This document shows, piece after piece, positions 1 through 7,435 of a DNA stretch of 64,000 bases. The position numbers and the translations under genes were made by a program. A model generated the notes under the pieces. That model searched no databases. It worked only from the letters and a program-made list of their open reading frames with translations, and had not been told where the DNA came from. How positions within the stretch are numbered: the first letter of the stretch is position 1; each line of letters starts with the position of its first letter. The stretch is from Gracilinema caldarium (GTDB taxonomy: Bacteria; Spirochaetota; Spirochaetia; Treponematales; Breznakiellaceae), in assembly GCF_029265695.1 (NCBI RefSeq), contig NZ_JAJUHW010000008.1:22637-86636 (forward strand), in the 5' to 3' direction.

Positions 1-1
1 T

Positions 2-124
2 GGCTTTAAGATGACCTTTCTTGCCCTGGGTGCCCTGGGCTTTGCAAGCATGTGGGAAGCGGTCATTGCAGATGTGGGTGTAGCATTGCTTGCGGTAGTG
101 AATGCGAGCCGGGCCCTGCGGTAA
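2..124 (+). CDS. Heavy-metal P-type ATPase, C-terminal end (partial)
   Basis: An open frame enters from the left edge and stops at TAA 122-124. The 40 visible residues read through MTFLALGALGFASMWEAV to a tail ending in NASRALR. This resembles the last membrane helix of Cd/Zn/Pb-type (CadA/ZntA) P1B ATPases, where an M-W-E-A-V-x-A-D-V-G-V-A-L-L pattern near the C-terminus is typical. Such pumps expel soft metal ions across the inner membrane using ATP. Catalytic domains and metal-binding motifs lie outside the window, so the ion cannot be named. It converges tail to tail with the nickel-transporter ATPase, one base apart. Recognition rests on a short stretch. Confidence 0.7.
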   Translation, partial: GFKMTFLALGALGFASMWEAVIADVGVALLAVVNASRALR

Positions 125-125
125 T

Positions 126-857
126 TTAACGCTGAAGCGACAGGGGAAGTTCGAGGCCCGCCGATTCAAGCAGCAGCCGGTCCTTAAGGATCTGCTGTGC
201 TGTTCCCCTGGCTGCAAGGGTCCCCTGATGGAGCAGGATGACTTCATCGCAGAGTTCCAGTGCCAGATCTAAGTCGTGGGTCGCAATCAGTTTTGTATGG
301 GGAAGACTCCTGAGCAGGTTGATGGTATTTCTTCTTGATCGTGGATCGAGGGCGTTTGTTGGCTCATCTAGTAAAAGGATTTCTGCATCGGTGGCGAGAA
401 TGGTGGCCAAGGACACTAAGCGCTTTTCGCCCCCCGAAAGACGGTAGGGGGGCCTCTCTGCAAGATGGAGACAGCCGGTTTTTTCCATGGCCTCTGTTGC
501 CCGTGTTTCGATCTCCTGCTCAGAATAGTGAAGGTTCCGGGGTCCAAATTCCACATCCTGCCGGACCGTAGCCATAAACAGCTGGTCCTCTGGATTCTGG
601 AACGCAAGGCCAATTTTTCTTTGTATCTGGCGGACCGTTCCTCGATTCAGCGGAATTTCATCAATATGGATGCTTCCCTGACTGGCTTCTAAAATACCTG
701 CAATGAGCCAGAGCAGGGTAGTTTTGCCGCTGCCGTTTGCCCCTGCCAAAGCAACCGTCGTTCCGGCCTGTATAGAAAAGGACAAATTGGAAAGCACTTG
801 CCAACCATCGGGATAGGTGTGGCTTAGTTTATCTACAACGATGCGTGGTTTATCCAT
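126..857 (-). CDS. nikO: Nickel/cobalt ECF-type transporter ATPase (NikO/CbiO)
   Basis: A 243-residue ATP-binding subunit that powers uptake of Ni2+ or Co2+ with the membrane subunits encoded just upstream. Walker A is GANGSGKTT (residues 39-47), the Q-loop lies in AFQNPEDQ (about 85-92), the ABC signature is LSGGEKR (140-146), Walker B is EILLLDEP (159-166), and the switch histidine is in ATHDLDLAL (about 194). Length is normal for CbiO/EcfA proteins. It overlaps the T-subunit gene by 8 bases and is last in the hypB-to-nikO operon. Nickel rather than cobalt is inferred from hypA and hypB in the same operon and from the absence of cobalamin genes. Confidence 0.9.
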   Translation of the reverse strand: MDKPRIVVDKLSHTYPDGWQVLSNLSFSIQAGTTVALAGANGSGKTTLLWLIAGILEASQGSIHIDEIPLNRGTVRQIQRKIGLAFQNPEDQLFMATVRQDVEFGPRNLHYSEQEIETRATEAMEKTGCLHLAERPPYRLSGGEKRLVSLATILATDAEILLLDEPTNALDPRSRRNTINLLRSLPHTKLIATHDLDLALELCDEVILLHQGTLAARGTAQQILKDRLLLESAGLELPLSLQR

Positions 858-1671
858 GTAGTGCCTTGAAACCAGTTATGAACATATCGCCTAACAGGAC
901 AGAGATTGGAAAGATTCGGAACATAACAAAGCTGCTTATACAGATGAGAATAAATGCAATATCCTTAAAGGATATCCTGGGCACCTGCCCAAAGGGCTGT
1001 GCCGGATCGTATCCTCGTAACTTCATGGCCTGTTCAATACGCAGCCCCTGTTCATAGGTCCGTATCAAGATGCTTGCAGGAACGGTCCCCCACTCCTGCA
1101 GCCGGAGCTTTGGGTTCCCGCCGCTTCGTATTTCATAGGCCCGCATCGCCCGGTATATATCTTCCAGTAAGAGCATAATGTAGCGGTATACCATGGTAAA
1201 AAGCAAATAAAAAAGAGGGGGGATCCCCAGGCTTTTCATTGCTTTTTGCAGTCCGCCGATGCCTAAAATACTGATAAGCAAGAAATTAGCCAGTATGGTT
1301 AAAAATGCTTTTACAAGAAGAGAGATGAAAATAATCCAGCCCCAGCTGAAGGAAAGGGAGCCAACCTTAAAAAAAACGGGATCTGTAAAAGGCTGCAGTA
1401 TTCCAATCATGATAATGAGGGGCATGACTTTCACTGTTGCTGTAATAAGAGGTTTGAGGGGGATGCGGGCAAACCGGGCCAGCAGTACGGGAAAGATGCA
1501 ATAGGGTATCAATACACTTACAGCCGTGTATGGATACGAAGAAATGGCAATGATGAATCCAACAATGGTAACCAGCAGTGCTGCCGGATGAAGCCGGTGT
1601 ACACTGCTGGAGAGGGATGCAAATTCCTCGAAGCCTCTGAATCGTTGTTCTTCTTTTGTATAGATTACCAC
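850..1671 (-). CDS. nikQ: Nickel/cobalt ECF transporter transmembrane subunit (NikQ/CbiQ)
   Basis: A 273-residue membrane protein of the CbiQ/EcfT family, which couples the ATPase to the substrate-binding CbiM-type component. Several hydrophobic segments are visible (about residues 30-75, 85-110, 125-160, 245-270). The conserved basic cytoplasmic stretch includes RAMRAYEIRSGG and later EQAMKLRGYD; alternating Ala-Arg-Gly coupling motifs like these contact the ATPase in this family. The start is GTG at 1671, overlapping the nikMN stop by 7 bases, which points to translational coupling. The 3' end overlaps nikO by 8 bases. Confidence 0.88.
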   Translation of the reverse strand: MVIYTKEEQRFRGFEEFASLSSSVHRLHPAALLVTIVGFIIAISSYPYTAVSVLIPYCIFPVLLARFARIPLKPLITATVKVMPLIIMIGILQPFTDPVFFKVGSLSFSWGWIIFISLLVKAFLTILANFLLISILGIGGLQKAMKSLGIPPLFYLLFTMVYRYIMLLLEDIYRAMRAYEIRSGGNPKLRLQEWGTVPASILIRTYEQGLRIEQAMKLRGYDPAQPFGQVPRISFKDIAFILICISSFVMFRIFPISVLLGDMFITGFKALHG

Positions 1672-2696
1672 TTTGCTTTCTGTACAGGCTCAGGTTTGTT
1701 TTTGGGTTTTAAGGCAAACCCGATGATGAAAACGAGCAGAAAGGTAAAAAACGCTCCTGCGATTCCTGAAACACTGGTCCCCGCGTCAGCTTTAGGCCAT
1801 GTTTCTGGTGCTTCGCCTGCAGTCCCGAAGGAATAATCGGGCAGTATGGCGGTCTTTTTTTGGAGATCCGAAAAAAGACCATGTACATTGCTTGCACTCT
1901 CTATATCAACCGAACCGGAGACTTTTTCAATTGACCATTCAAGGCCGTCTGGTTGAGTAGAGGCAAACCATGAGAGGATGCCGCCGGTAAAAAGTGCAGC
2001 AACAATAAAAACCGCCCCAAGTTTTTCTATAGCTGGCGCTGTTCTACTCTGAGTGCGAGAATGAGACAGAATCTGGGGGGCTGTTTTTTCTACAGAGGAA
2101 ATGATAGCGGCGGTAATGAAGCCTTCTACAAGGCCGATAGCCAAATGGATTGGCTGCATCAGCATGACAAAGGTAAAGAAAGGAAGTTCTGTTTTGTTGG
2201 AGAAGAGTGTTTCCAGAACCACCGAGAAGGCCCCCAATTGCAGACCTATAACACTGGCAAGTACTATTGAGCCCTTGCTGAAGATATATCTCTTGTCTAC
2301 TTTTTTACTGAGTTGACAAAAGAGCGGATAGGCTACAAAACAGGTGCAAAAAGCAAGGTTAAAAACATTGCATCCGTAGCTTAATAGCCCACCGTCGGCA
2401 AAAAAAAGCGCTTGAATGAACAATATGGCAGCCATGGTTAAAAAGGCGAGGTGGGGACCAAGGAGAATGGATAAAAGCAGTCCCCCTCCAATATGTCCAC
2501 TCGAACCGGTGCCTGGGATGGAAAAATTAATCATCTGGGCTGCAAAAACAAAGGCTCCCAGAATACCCGCCAGGGCAATATGGTCTTGTTCTTCCTTTTC
2601 CCGGGCCTTTTTTACCGAATAGGCCCCGACAGCCAGCGTCGCTGTCCACATTACTGCACCGACCTGCGGGGATATCAGGGCATCCGCCATGTGCAT
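1665..2696 (-). CDS. nikMN: Nickel/cobalt substrate-binding membrane protein, CbiM-NikN fusion
   Basis: A 343-residue fusion of the CbiM/NikM substrate-capture protein with the NikN/PDGLE component. The N-terminus MHMADALISP carries the His2 and Met that bind the metal through an N-terminal loop in this family, and GTGSSGHIGGG (63-72) is a conserved CbiM loop. After six or seven hydrophobic helices a second unit starts near residue 224, contains PDGLE at 249-253 and ends with a single helix (about 316-333). PDGLE is the hallmark of the accessory NikN/CbiN-like module. A strong Shine-Dalgarno (TAAGGAG) precedes the ATG. It lies 27 bases after hypA. Confidence 0.92.
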   Translation of the reverse strand: MHMADALISPQVGAVMWTATLAVGAYSVKKAREKEEQDHIALAGILGAFVFAAQMINFSIPGTGSSGHIGGGLLLSILLGPHLAFLTMAAILFIQALFFADGGLLSYGCNVFNLAFCTCFVAYPLFCQLSKKVDKRYIFSKGSIVLASVIGLQLGAFSVVLETLFSNKTELPFFTFVMLMQPIHLAIGLVEGFITAAIISSVEKTAPQILSHSRTQSRTAPAIEKLGAVFIVAALFTGGILSWFASTQPDGLEWSIEKVSGSVDIESASNVHGLFSDLQKKTAILPDYSFGTAGEAPETWPKADAGTSVSGIAGAFFTFLLVFIIGFALKPKNKPEPVQKAKW

Positions 2697-2723
2697 AGAA
2701 AAACTCCTTAAGCTCCTGCCCTT

Positions 2724-2966
2724 TTACAGGGCCACAATCTCTTTAATAAGAAAATCCCGGCCGGGAATTGTCTCAATCTCCAGTTCCGTATCCTGCAGTG
2801 TGGTTCCATCTACCGCTGCAGGATAACATACACGGAGGTATTGCGGAACGACCGGAGATTCCTCCCCCACTTGAAGCACCAGGGTTTTAATCTGATTCAC
2901 CCCCTGTTCCTTGGCAAAGGTTTCTACGGTCTCCACAATATGCATCATGATGCCTAGTTCGTGCAC
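2724..2966 (-). CDS. hypA: HypA-like nickel chaperone lacking the zinc-binding loop
   Basis: An 80-residue protein beginning MHELGIMMHIVETVE, as HypA proteins do, with the nickel-ligand His2 in place. HypA delivers nickel to Ni-enzymes together with the GTPase HypB. Family members are usually about 110-120 residues and carry a zinc site made of two CxxC motifs between a strand like ELEIE and the terminal strand. Here ELEIETIPGRDFLIKEIVAL runs straight from the first strand to the last, so all four zinc cysteines are absent. The only cysteine is in RVCYP. The reading frame is intact on both sides, so this is a clean deletion and not a frameshift. It overlaps the upstream Fe-S flavoprotein gene by 13 bases. 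Confidence 0.8.
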   Translation of the reverse strand: MHELGIMMHIVETVETFAKEQGVNQIKTLVLQVGEESPVVPQYLRVCYPAAVDGTTLQDTELEIETIPGRDFLIKEIVAL

Positions 2967-5677
2967 TGTTTTTCTCCAGACTTCTCTTTTTTGCCGAACA
3001 GGGCGCCAAGATTGGTGAGTACCGTCTTACCCGCAATTTTTACCTTGCGTTTGAGGATATATTTGATGACCGTCGGCTTAATTTTTTCATAGGGAAGCTG
3101 TTCTGCGTCATAGCGCCGCACCAGTTTTATTGCCTCAAACTTGCAGCGGGTCACGCACTGGCCGCAGCCGAGACACATGAATTCATCGATAACTGTTGCT
3201 CCGCAGCTCAGACAGCGTTCGGTTTCTTTCTTCACCTGTTCCTCGGTCAGTACACCCCGAATGTCATGGAACGAGAGTTTTTCTTCCTCCTTCGCATGAA
3301 CGATAGGCCGCTGCCGCGGGATGGCATCGTAGCCTTCCAGGTTCAGGTTTTCTTTATCAATAGGTTTGTAATCCCGTTTAAGTCTTCCCAGTACAAGGCT
3401 CTGTCCCTTATGAACAAAGCGGTGCAGAGAGATAGCCCCTTCCTTGCCTAATGCAATAGCATCGATTGCGAACTTCGGACCGGTTACAACATCGCCGCCG
3501 GCAAAGACATCCGGTTCGCTGGTCTGGAAGGTTGTCGGATTCACCTTAACGGTTTTATTTGGATTAAGTTCAATGCTGGTTCCTTCCAGAACCTTGCCCC
3601 AGTCAATCGCCTGTCCTACCGAAAGCAGGACCCGGTCAGCTTCCACCGTAATGGTAGTGTTTTCATCAAAAGCGGGATTGAATCGTCCGCTTTCATCAAA
3701 AACACGGACGCACTTTTTAAATTCCACACCGGCAACCTTGCCGTCTTTAACGATGATCCGTTTGGGGCCCCAGGAATTTTCGATACGAATGTCTTCTTCC
3801 AGCGCTTCATCGATCTCTTCAGGAAGGGCTGGCATTTCAGGCCTCGATTCGAGACAATACATACTTACCTGCTGTCCGCCAGAGCGGATTGCGGTACGGG
3901 CCACGTCTATGGCCACATTTCCGCCGCCGATTACGATGACCTTGCCCTGAATGTCCGGTTTCTGACCCAGGTTGACCATACGAAGGAAGTCAACACCGGT
4001 AAATACGCCCTGGGCGTCTTCGCCCTCAAGTCCGAGTTTCCGTCCTGCCTGAGCGCCGATTGCGAGGTAAAATCCTTCGTATCCCTGCTTGCGCAATTCA
4101 GGTATAGTTACATCTTTGCCAACTTCTATTCCAGTTTTAAATTCCACACCAAGCTCTCTCAGGATATCGATCTCCGCATCGATAACATCCTTTTCCAGCC
4201 GGTACGCAGGAATACCAAAGGTGAGCATACCACCCAGTTTTTGTTCCTTTTCAAAGACCGTGACGCGGTAGCCATCCAGGGCCAGGAAATAGGCACAGGA
4301 AAGTCCTGCAGGACCTGCGCCAATAACGGCAATTTTATTGCCATAGTTGTGCTGTTTTTTGGGAATATAGCGGGTATCCCCATGCAGATCCTTTTCGGCG
4401 ATGAACTTTTTAATTTCATCTACCGCAACCGGATTGTCCAAGTCTCCCCGGGTACACTGGGATTCGCACTTGCGGGGGCAGATACGGCCGCAGACTGCAG
4501 GGAAGGGATTTTCCTTTTTGATGAGCTCCAGCGCTTCCCGATAACGGCCCTGGGAAGCTAGTTTGATATATCCCTGAACGGCAATGTGGGCAGGACAGCC
4601 CGCTTTACAGGGACTGGAACCCGTGTCTTCTACCACCTTTTTATTGATCCGGTAGTCCGGGTTCCAATGTTCCGGTCCCCATTCGGTATCGTAGGGCAGG
4701 ACTCGGTTCACCTTTTTGCGTTCCGCTTCGGTGGTGCAGATTTTCTGGCCCAGCTTTGCCGCATTGCTGGGGCAGTTTTCCACGCATTCGCCGCAGGCTA
4801 CGCATTTATCCGGATCTACCTGGGCAACAAAGTTAGACCTGACCATGTCGGGGTTCCGGTACATATTGGCAATACGGTTGGAAAAACAGCCGCAGCCGCA
4901 GCAGTTGCAGATTGCATGGGTATGACCGGGGCCGTCCAGGTTGGGAATACTGTGCATAAGGCCGTTTTCTTCCGCCCGGTGCATAATTTCCAGGGCTTCT
5001 TCTTTACTGATTTGCCGGGCCCTTCCGGTACGGATATAGTATTCGGCCGCATGGTTTAACTGGATGCACATATCCTCCTTGAGGTGTCCGCAGCCTTCAC
5101 CCATAACTTCACGGGAGGTTCGGCAGGAGCAGTCTGAAACAGAGATAAGCTGTGCATCCTGGATGTATTTTTCTACTTCTTCAAAGGAGGCATGACGGGT
5201 TTCGCCATCAATCGCCTTTTGTATGGGAATAACCCGCATGGGGCCTGCTCCGACGGGGAAATTGCCCGCCGCAAGGGGGCCCTTTCGTTTTCCGTAGGCA
5301 TCAAAGGCCCGGGCTACCTCTGGATGTTTACGAACATTCTCTTTGTTGTTCACGATCATTTCCATATGGCCAGGAACCCACACTTCGTGCCAGAACTGGT
5401 CTACGCCATCGATCTTGTTGACAATAGTAACCCCTGCATAGGCCAGATCCCAGAGGAGCTTGGTGGTTTCTTCCACCGATTTGCCGCAGCGGGCGGCAAT
5501 CTGTTCAGCGGTCTGGGGTTTCCGAAATTCGACCTGCAATGCTACCAGAGCCATTTCATCGGTAACGATGGGATCCAATATCTGGTATTCTGGATATTCC
5601 GGTTTAATTTCGTCCTTGGCTCCCCGTTTTGTTTTACTGATTTTGTTTGCTAAATCGAGGATGAGTTCCCGTGCCAT
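2954..5677 (-). CDS. Multi-cluster Fe-S flavoprotein, GltD-like NAD(P)H oxidoreductase
   Basis: A 907-residue soluble redox protein. In order: a possible winged-helix-like start (about 1-110); a Cys-rich segment with DCSCRTSREVMGEGCGH and ICNCCGCGC; a 4Fe-4S ferredoxin motif CVACGECVENCP; a GltD-type N-terminal cluster domain (CKAGCPAH, then CGRICPRKCESQC); an FAD fold with GAGPAGLSCAYFLA; an NAD(P) fold with GGGNVAIDVARTA; and a C-terminal ferredoxin module RCLSCG...CLGCGQCVTRC. It resembles NADPH:acceptor oxidoreductases of the GltD/NfnB superfamily. The ATG at 5677 is chosen because AAAGGGGAAT lies just before it; an upstream ATG would extend the protein into hypB. It lies one base after hypB. 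Its partner is unknown; the operon suggests a role in delivering electrons during maturation or to a nickel enzyme. Confidence 0.75.
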   Translation of the reverse strand: MARELILDLANKISKTKRGAKDEIKPEYPEYQILDPIVTDEMALVALQVEFRKPQTAEQIAARCGKSVEETTKLLWDLAYAGVTIVNKIDGVDQFWHEVWVPGHMEMIVNNKENVRKHPEVARAFDAYGKRKGPLAAGNFPVGAGPMRVIPIQKAIDGETRHASFEEVEKYIQDAQLISVSDCSCRTSREVMGEGCGHLKEDMCIQLNHAAEYYIRTGRARQISKEEALEIMHRAEENGLMHSIPNLDGPGHTHAICNCCGCGCFSNRIANMYRNPDMVRSNFVAQVDPDKCVACGECVENCPSNAAKLGQKICTTEAERKKVNRVLPYDTEWGPEHWNPDYRINKKVVEDTGSSPCKAGCPAHIAVQGYIKLASQGRYREALELIKKENPFPAVCGRICPRKCESQCTRGDLDNPVAVDEIKKFIAEKDLHGDTRYIPKKQHNYGNKIAVIGAGPAGLSCAYFLALDGYRVTVFEKEQKLGGMLTFGIPAYRLEKDVIDAEIDILRELGVEFKTGIEVGKDVTIPELRKQGYEGFYLAIGAQAGRKLGLEGEDAQGVFTGVDFLRMVNLGQKPDIQGKVIVIGGGNVAIDVARTAIRSGGQQVSMYCLESRPEMPALPEEIDEALEEDIRIENSWGPKRIIVKDGKVAGVEFKKCVRVFDESGRFNPAFDENTTITVEADRVLLSVGQAIDWGKVLEGTSIELNPNKTVKVNPTTFQTSEPDVFAGGDVVTGPKFAIDAIALGKEGAISLHRFVHKGQSLVLGRLKRDYKPIDKENLNLEGYDAIPRQRPIVHAKEEEKLSFHDIRGVLTEEQVKKETERCLSCGATVIDEFMCLGCGQCVTRCKFEAIKLVRRYDAEQLPYEKIKPTVIKYILKRKVKIAGKTVLTNLGALFGKKEKSGEKQCTN

Positions 5678-5678
5678 A

Positions 5679-6371
5679 TTATTCCCCTTTTGTTGTGGTA
5701 TGTATTGTTTTCCAAGCATGGATTTCGTTAGTAAGCCAGGTTACCCAGGACTCCACACCTTCGCCGGTTTTTGCTGAAATCGGAAAAATCTGAGCCTTTG
5801 GATTTAATTCTGTAATATGTTTTCTGAAACGCTCAAGGTTAAAATCGAAGAGCGGGAGTGCATCAATCTTGTTGATGAGAATAGCATCGACCCGTTGAAA
5901 CATAACAGGATATTTAAGCGGCTTATCATCTCCTTCGGGGACACTTAAAATCATGACATTCAGGGCCGCGCCGGTGTCATATTCGGCGGTGCAGATAAGA
6001 TTTCCCACATTTTCGAGGAAGACTATATCGAGATCTTCTGTGGCAAGGTTCTCCAAGCCTTGCCGGGTCATTTCAGCATCGAGGTGGCACATGCCCCCGG
6101 TATGGAGCTGAATCACCTTGACACCGCTTGTGGCAATAGTGGAAGCATCCACATCTGAATCTATATCCGCTTCCATAACTCCTATGCGGAACCTGTCTTT
6201 CAGGGCCCCAATGGTTTTCATGAGGGTTGTTGTTTTACCCGAACCGGGGGAAGACATGAGGTTGAGCAGAAAAACTCCCCGTTGTTCCAGGTCGGCGCGG
6301 AGCTTTTGAGCCCGCTCGTCGTTGCCGCTAAAAACGGTCTTTTTGATTTCCAAAACTCTGTAGGTGTTCAT
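5679..6371 (-). CDS. hypB: HypB-type GTPase for nickel insertion
   Basis: A 230-residue SIMIBI-class GTPase that hydrolyses GTP to drive nickel transfer into hydrogenase or another Ni-enzyme, acting with HypA in the cytoplasm. The P-loop SPGSGKTT is at 41-48. The conserved metal site GGMCHLDAE places Cys95 and His96 at the inter-subunit nickel/zinc position. ENVGNLICTAEYD (about 120-132) and INKIDALP (G4-like) are also typical. The N-terminal CxxCGC nickel motif and the His-rich tract seen in some HypB proteins are absent. The start at MNTYRV is preferred because it lies about 16 bases after the predicted transcription start; the open frame extends 22 codons further upstream through that promoter. 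Confidence 0.9.
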   Translation of the reverse strand: MNTYRVLEIKKTVFSGNDERAQKLRADLEQRGVFLLNLMSSPGSGKTTTLMKTIGALKDRFRIGVMEADIDSDVDASTIATSGVKVIQLHTGGMCHLDAEMTRQGLENLATEDLDIVFLENVGNLICTAEYDTGAALNVMILSVPEGDDKPLKYPVMFQRVDAILINKIDALPLFDFNLERFRKHITELNPKAQIFPISAKTGEGVESWVTWLTNEIHAWKTIHTTTKGE

Positions 6372-6393
6372 GGGTAATCTCGCTATTGGACTG

Positions 6394-6422
6394 ATGATAT
6401 ACCAGTTTATAAAATAAGTCAA
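6394..6422 (-). promoter_or_regulatory. Predicted promoter of the hypB-nikO operon with half operator
   Basis: Reading the minus strand, TTGACT (6422-6417), a 17-base spacer and TATCAT (6399-6394) fit a sigma-70 promoter. The predicted start near 6387 gives a leader of about 16 bases before hypB. The spacer contains ACTGGT (plus-strand ACCAG at 6401-6405), a half-site like the palindrome at the divergent gntR promoter. This suggests shared control, though no full palindrome is present here. Confidence 0.55.
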
Positions 6423-6464
6423 TAAAAAATTATACAATAATATAAATGTAAATATATTATTGAT

Positions 6465-6493
6465 TTGCTATGCGTTATATGATATGTTATAAT
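6465..6493 (+). promoter_or_regulatory. Predicted promoter of the gntR-type regulator gene
   Basis: TTGCTA (6465-6470), a 17-base spacer and a consensus TATAAT (6488-6493) form a good sigma-70 promoter pointing at the regulator gene. Transcription would begin near 6500, directly on the palindrome at 6502-6512. Confidence 0.6.
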
Positions 6494-6513
6494 CTGGTAT
6501 CTGGTATAACCAG
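6494..6513. promoter_or_regulatory. Predicted FadR/GntR-family operator
   Basis: TGGTATAACCA at 6502-6512 matches the T-N-G-T-N3-A-C-N-A pattern bound by FCD-domain GntR regulators such as FadR and PdhR. It is preceded by a direct copy of CTGGTAT (6494-6500 and 6501-6507). It covers the predicted start point of the regulator gene, so autorepression is the simplest reading. Confidence 0.55.
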
Positions 6514-6604
6514 TGTCAGAGCAATGGTGCGTGTAATTATAGCACCAGATGAGCAGTCTGTTGATATGGTCTGCTCAAGGTCAAAAGGCGGAGGTTGATG
6601 TTAC

Positions 6605-7312
6605 ATGGAATTACCAAAACTGCAGGCCCCGAGCCTGAAAGAACTTTTTATCAAAGAAATGGAAGCTCAAATTCTTTCCGGTAAACTGCCCATTGGATCA
6701 AAACTTCCTTCCGAGCGGGAAATCGCCGAAGCCATGGGGGTGAGCCGGGCGGTGGTAAACGGGGGCCTTATGGAAATGGCCCGTAAAGGGTTTCTTGAAA
6801 TTAAGCCCCGGTCCGGCGCCTATGTGGCAGATTACCGACGAAGGGGAACCAGCGAGACCCTCCTGGCGATTATGAACTATAACGGCGGCATGCTGGGACG
6901 GGAAGAGATAAAGTCCATACTGGAGCTGCGCCTCGTGCTGGAGACCCTGGCGCTGGAACTTGCTATTCCGCGGATGACCGATGCGGACCTTGCGGTCATA
7001 AAGGGTCATCTTGATAAGCTCGAATCCGCATCGGACCCGCAAACCGCCGCAGAGGCTGCTTTTTGTTTTCATTACGAACTTGGCATGATGTCGGGAAACA
7101 GCCTATTACCCCTCATTTTTTATTCTTTTAAAGCCCCGGTTACCATGCTCTGGAAACGGTATATCCAGCTTCATGGCAAGGAAAAGCTCTTCGAAAACAA
7201 CCGGGCCCTCTATGAGCAGATTGCGGCACGGAATGTACACGAAGCGGTTCGCCTTTTCCGGGAATCCATTCATCAAACCATATCCGGCGGAGTCTCGATT
7301 TATTATGAGTAG
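6605..7312 (+). CDS. GntR-family transcriptional regulator, FadR/FCD subfamily
   Basis: A 235-residue DNA-binding regulator. The winged helix occupies about residues 8-75 (KLPSEREIAEAMGVSRAVVN is the recognition region, SGAYVADY the wing). An all-helical FCD ligand-binding domain follows (about 90-225), with ELRLVLETLALELA and a conserved His in FHYELG; these domains often bind a carboxylate through a metal held by Asp/His residues. The Shine-Dalgarno GGAGG is 10 bases from the ATG; nearer alternatives are out of frame. It is divergent from the hypB-nikO operon and probably regulates it. The ligand cannot be read from sequence. Confidence 0.88.
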   Translation: MELPKLQAPSLKELFIKEMEAQILSGKLPIGSKLPSEREIAEAMGVSRAVVNGGLMEMARKGFLEIKPRSGAYVADYRRRGTSETLLAIMNYNGGMLGREEIKSILELRLVLETLALELAIPRMTDADLAVIKGHLDKLESASDPQTAAEAAFCFHYELGMMSGNSLLPLIFYSFKAPVTMLWKRYIQLHGKEKLFENNRALYEQIAARNVHEAVRLFRESIHQTISGGVSIYYE

Positions 7313-7435
7313 GATGAATAAACGAATAGTTTGTGATAGACTGGACTAAACCGGTTTATATCCGGTGCCATTTTGCTTAACGGGTTGTTGCTATGGACAG
7401 AGCTGTACAACAACCTCTATGAGGAGTCCAGATTG

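Noticed and set aside
2724..2966. HypA shortening as a frameshift or pseudogene
   Set aside because: The C-terminal strand GRDFLIKEIV continues in the same frame, and the gene overlaps its neighbour normally, so an in-frame deletion is more likely.
7348..7357. AAACCGGTTT palindrome upstream of the amylase gene
   Set aside because: A 10-base palindrome alone is expected by chance at this scale and no clear promoter aligns with it.
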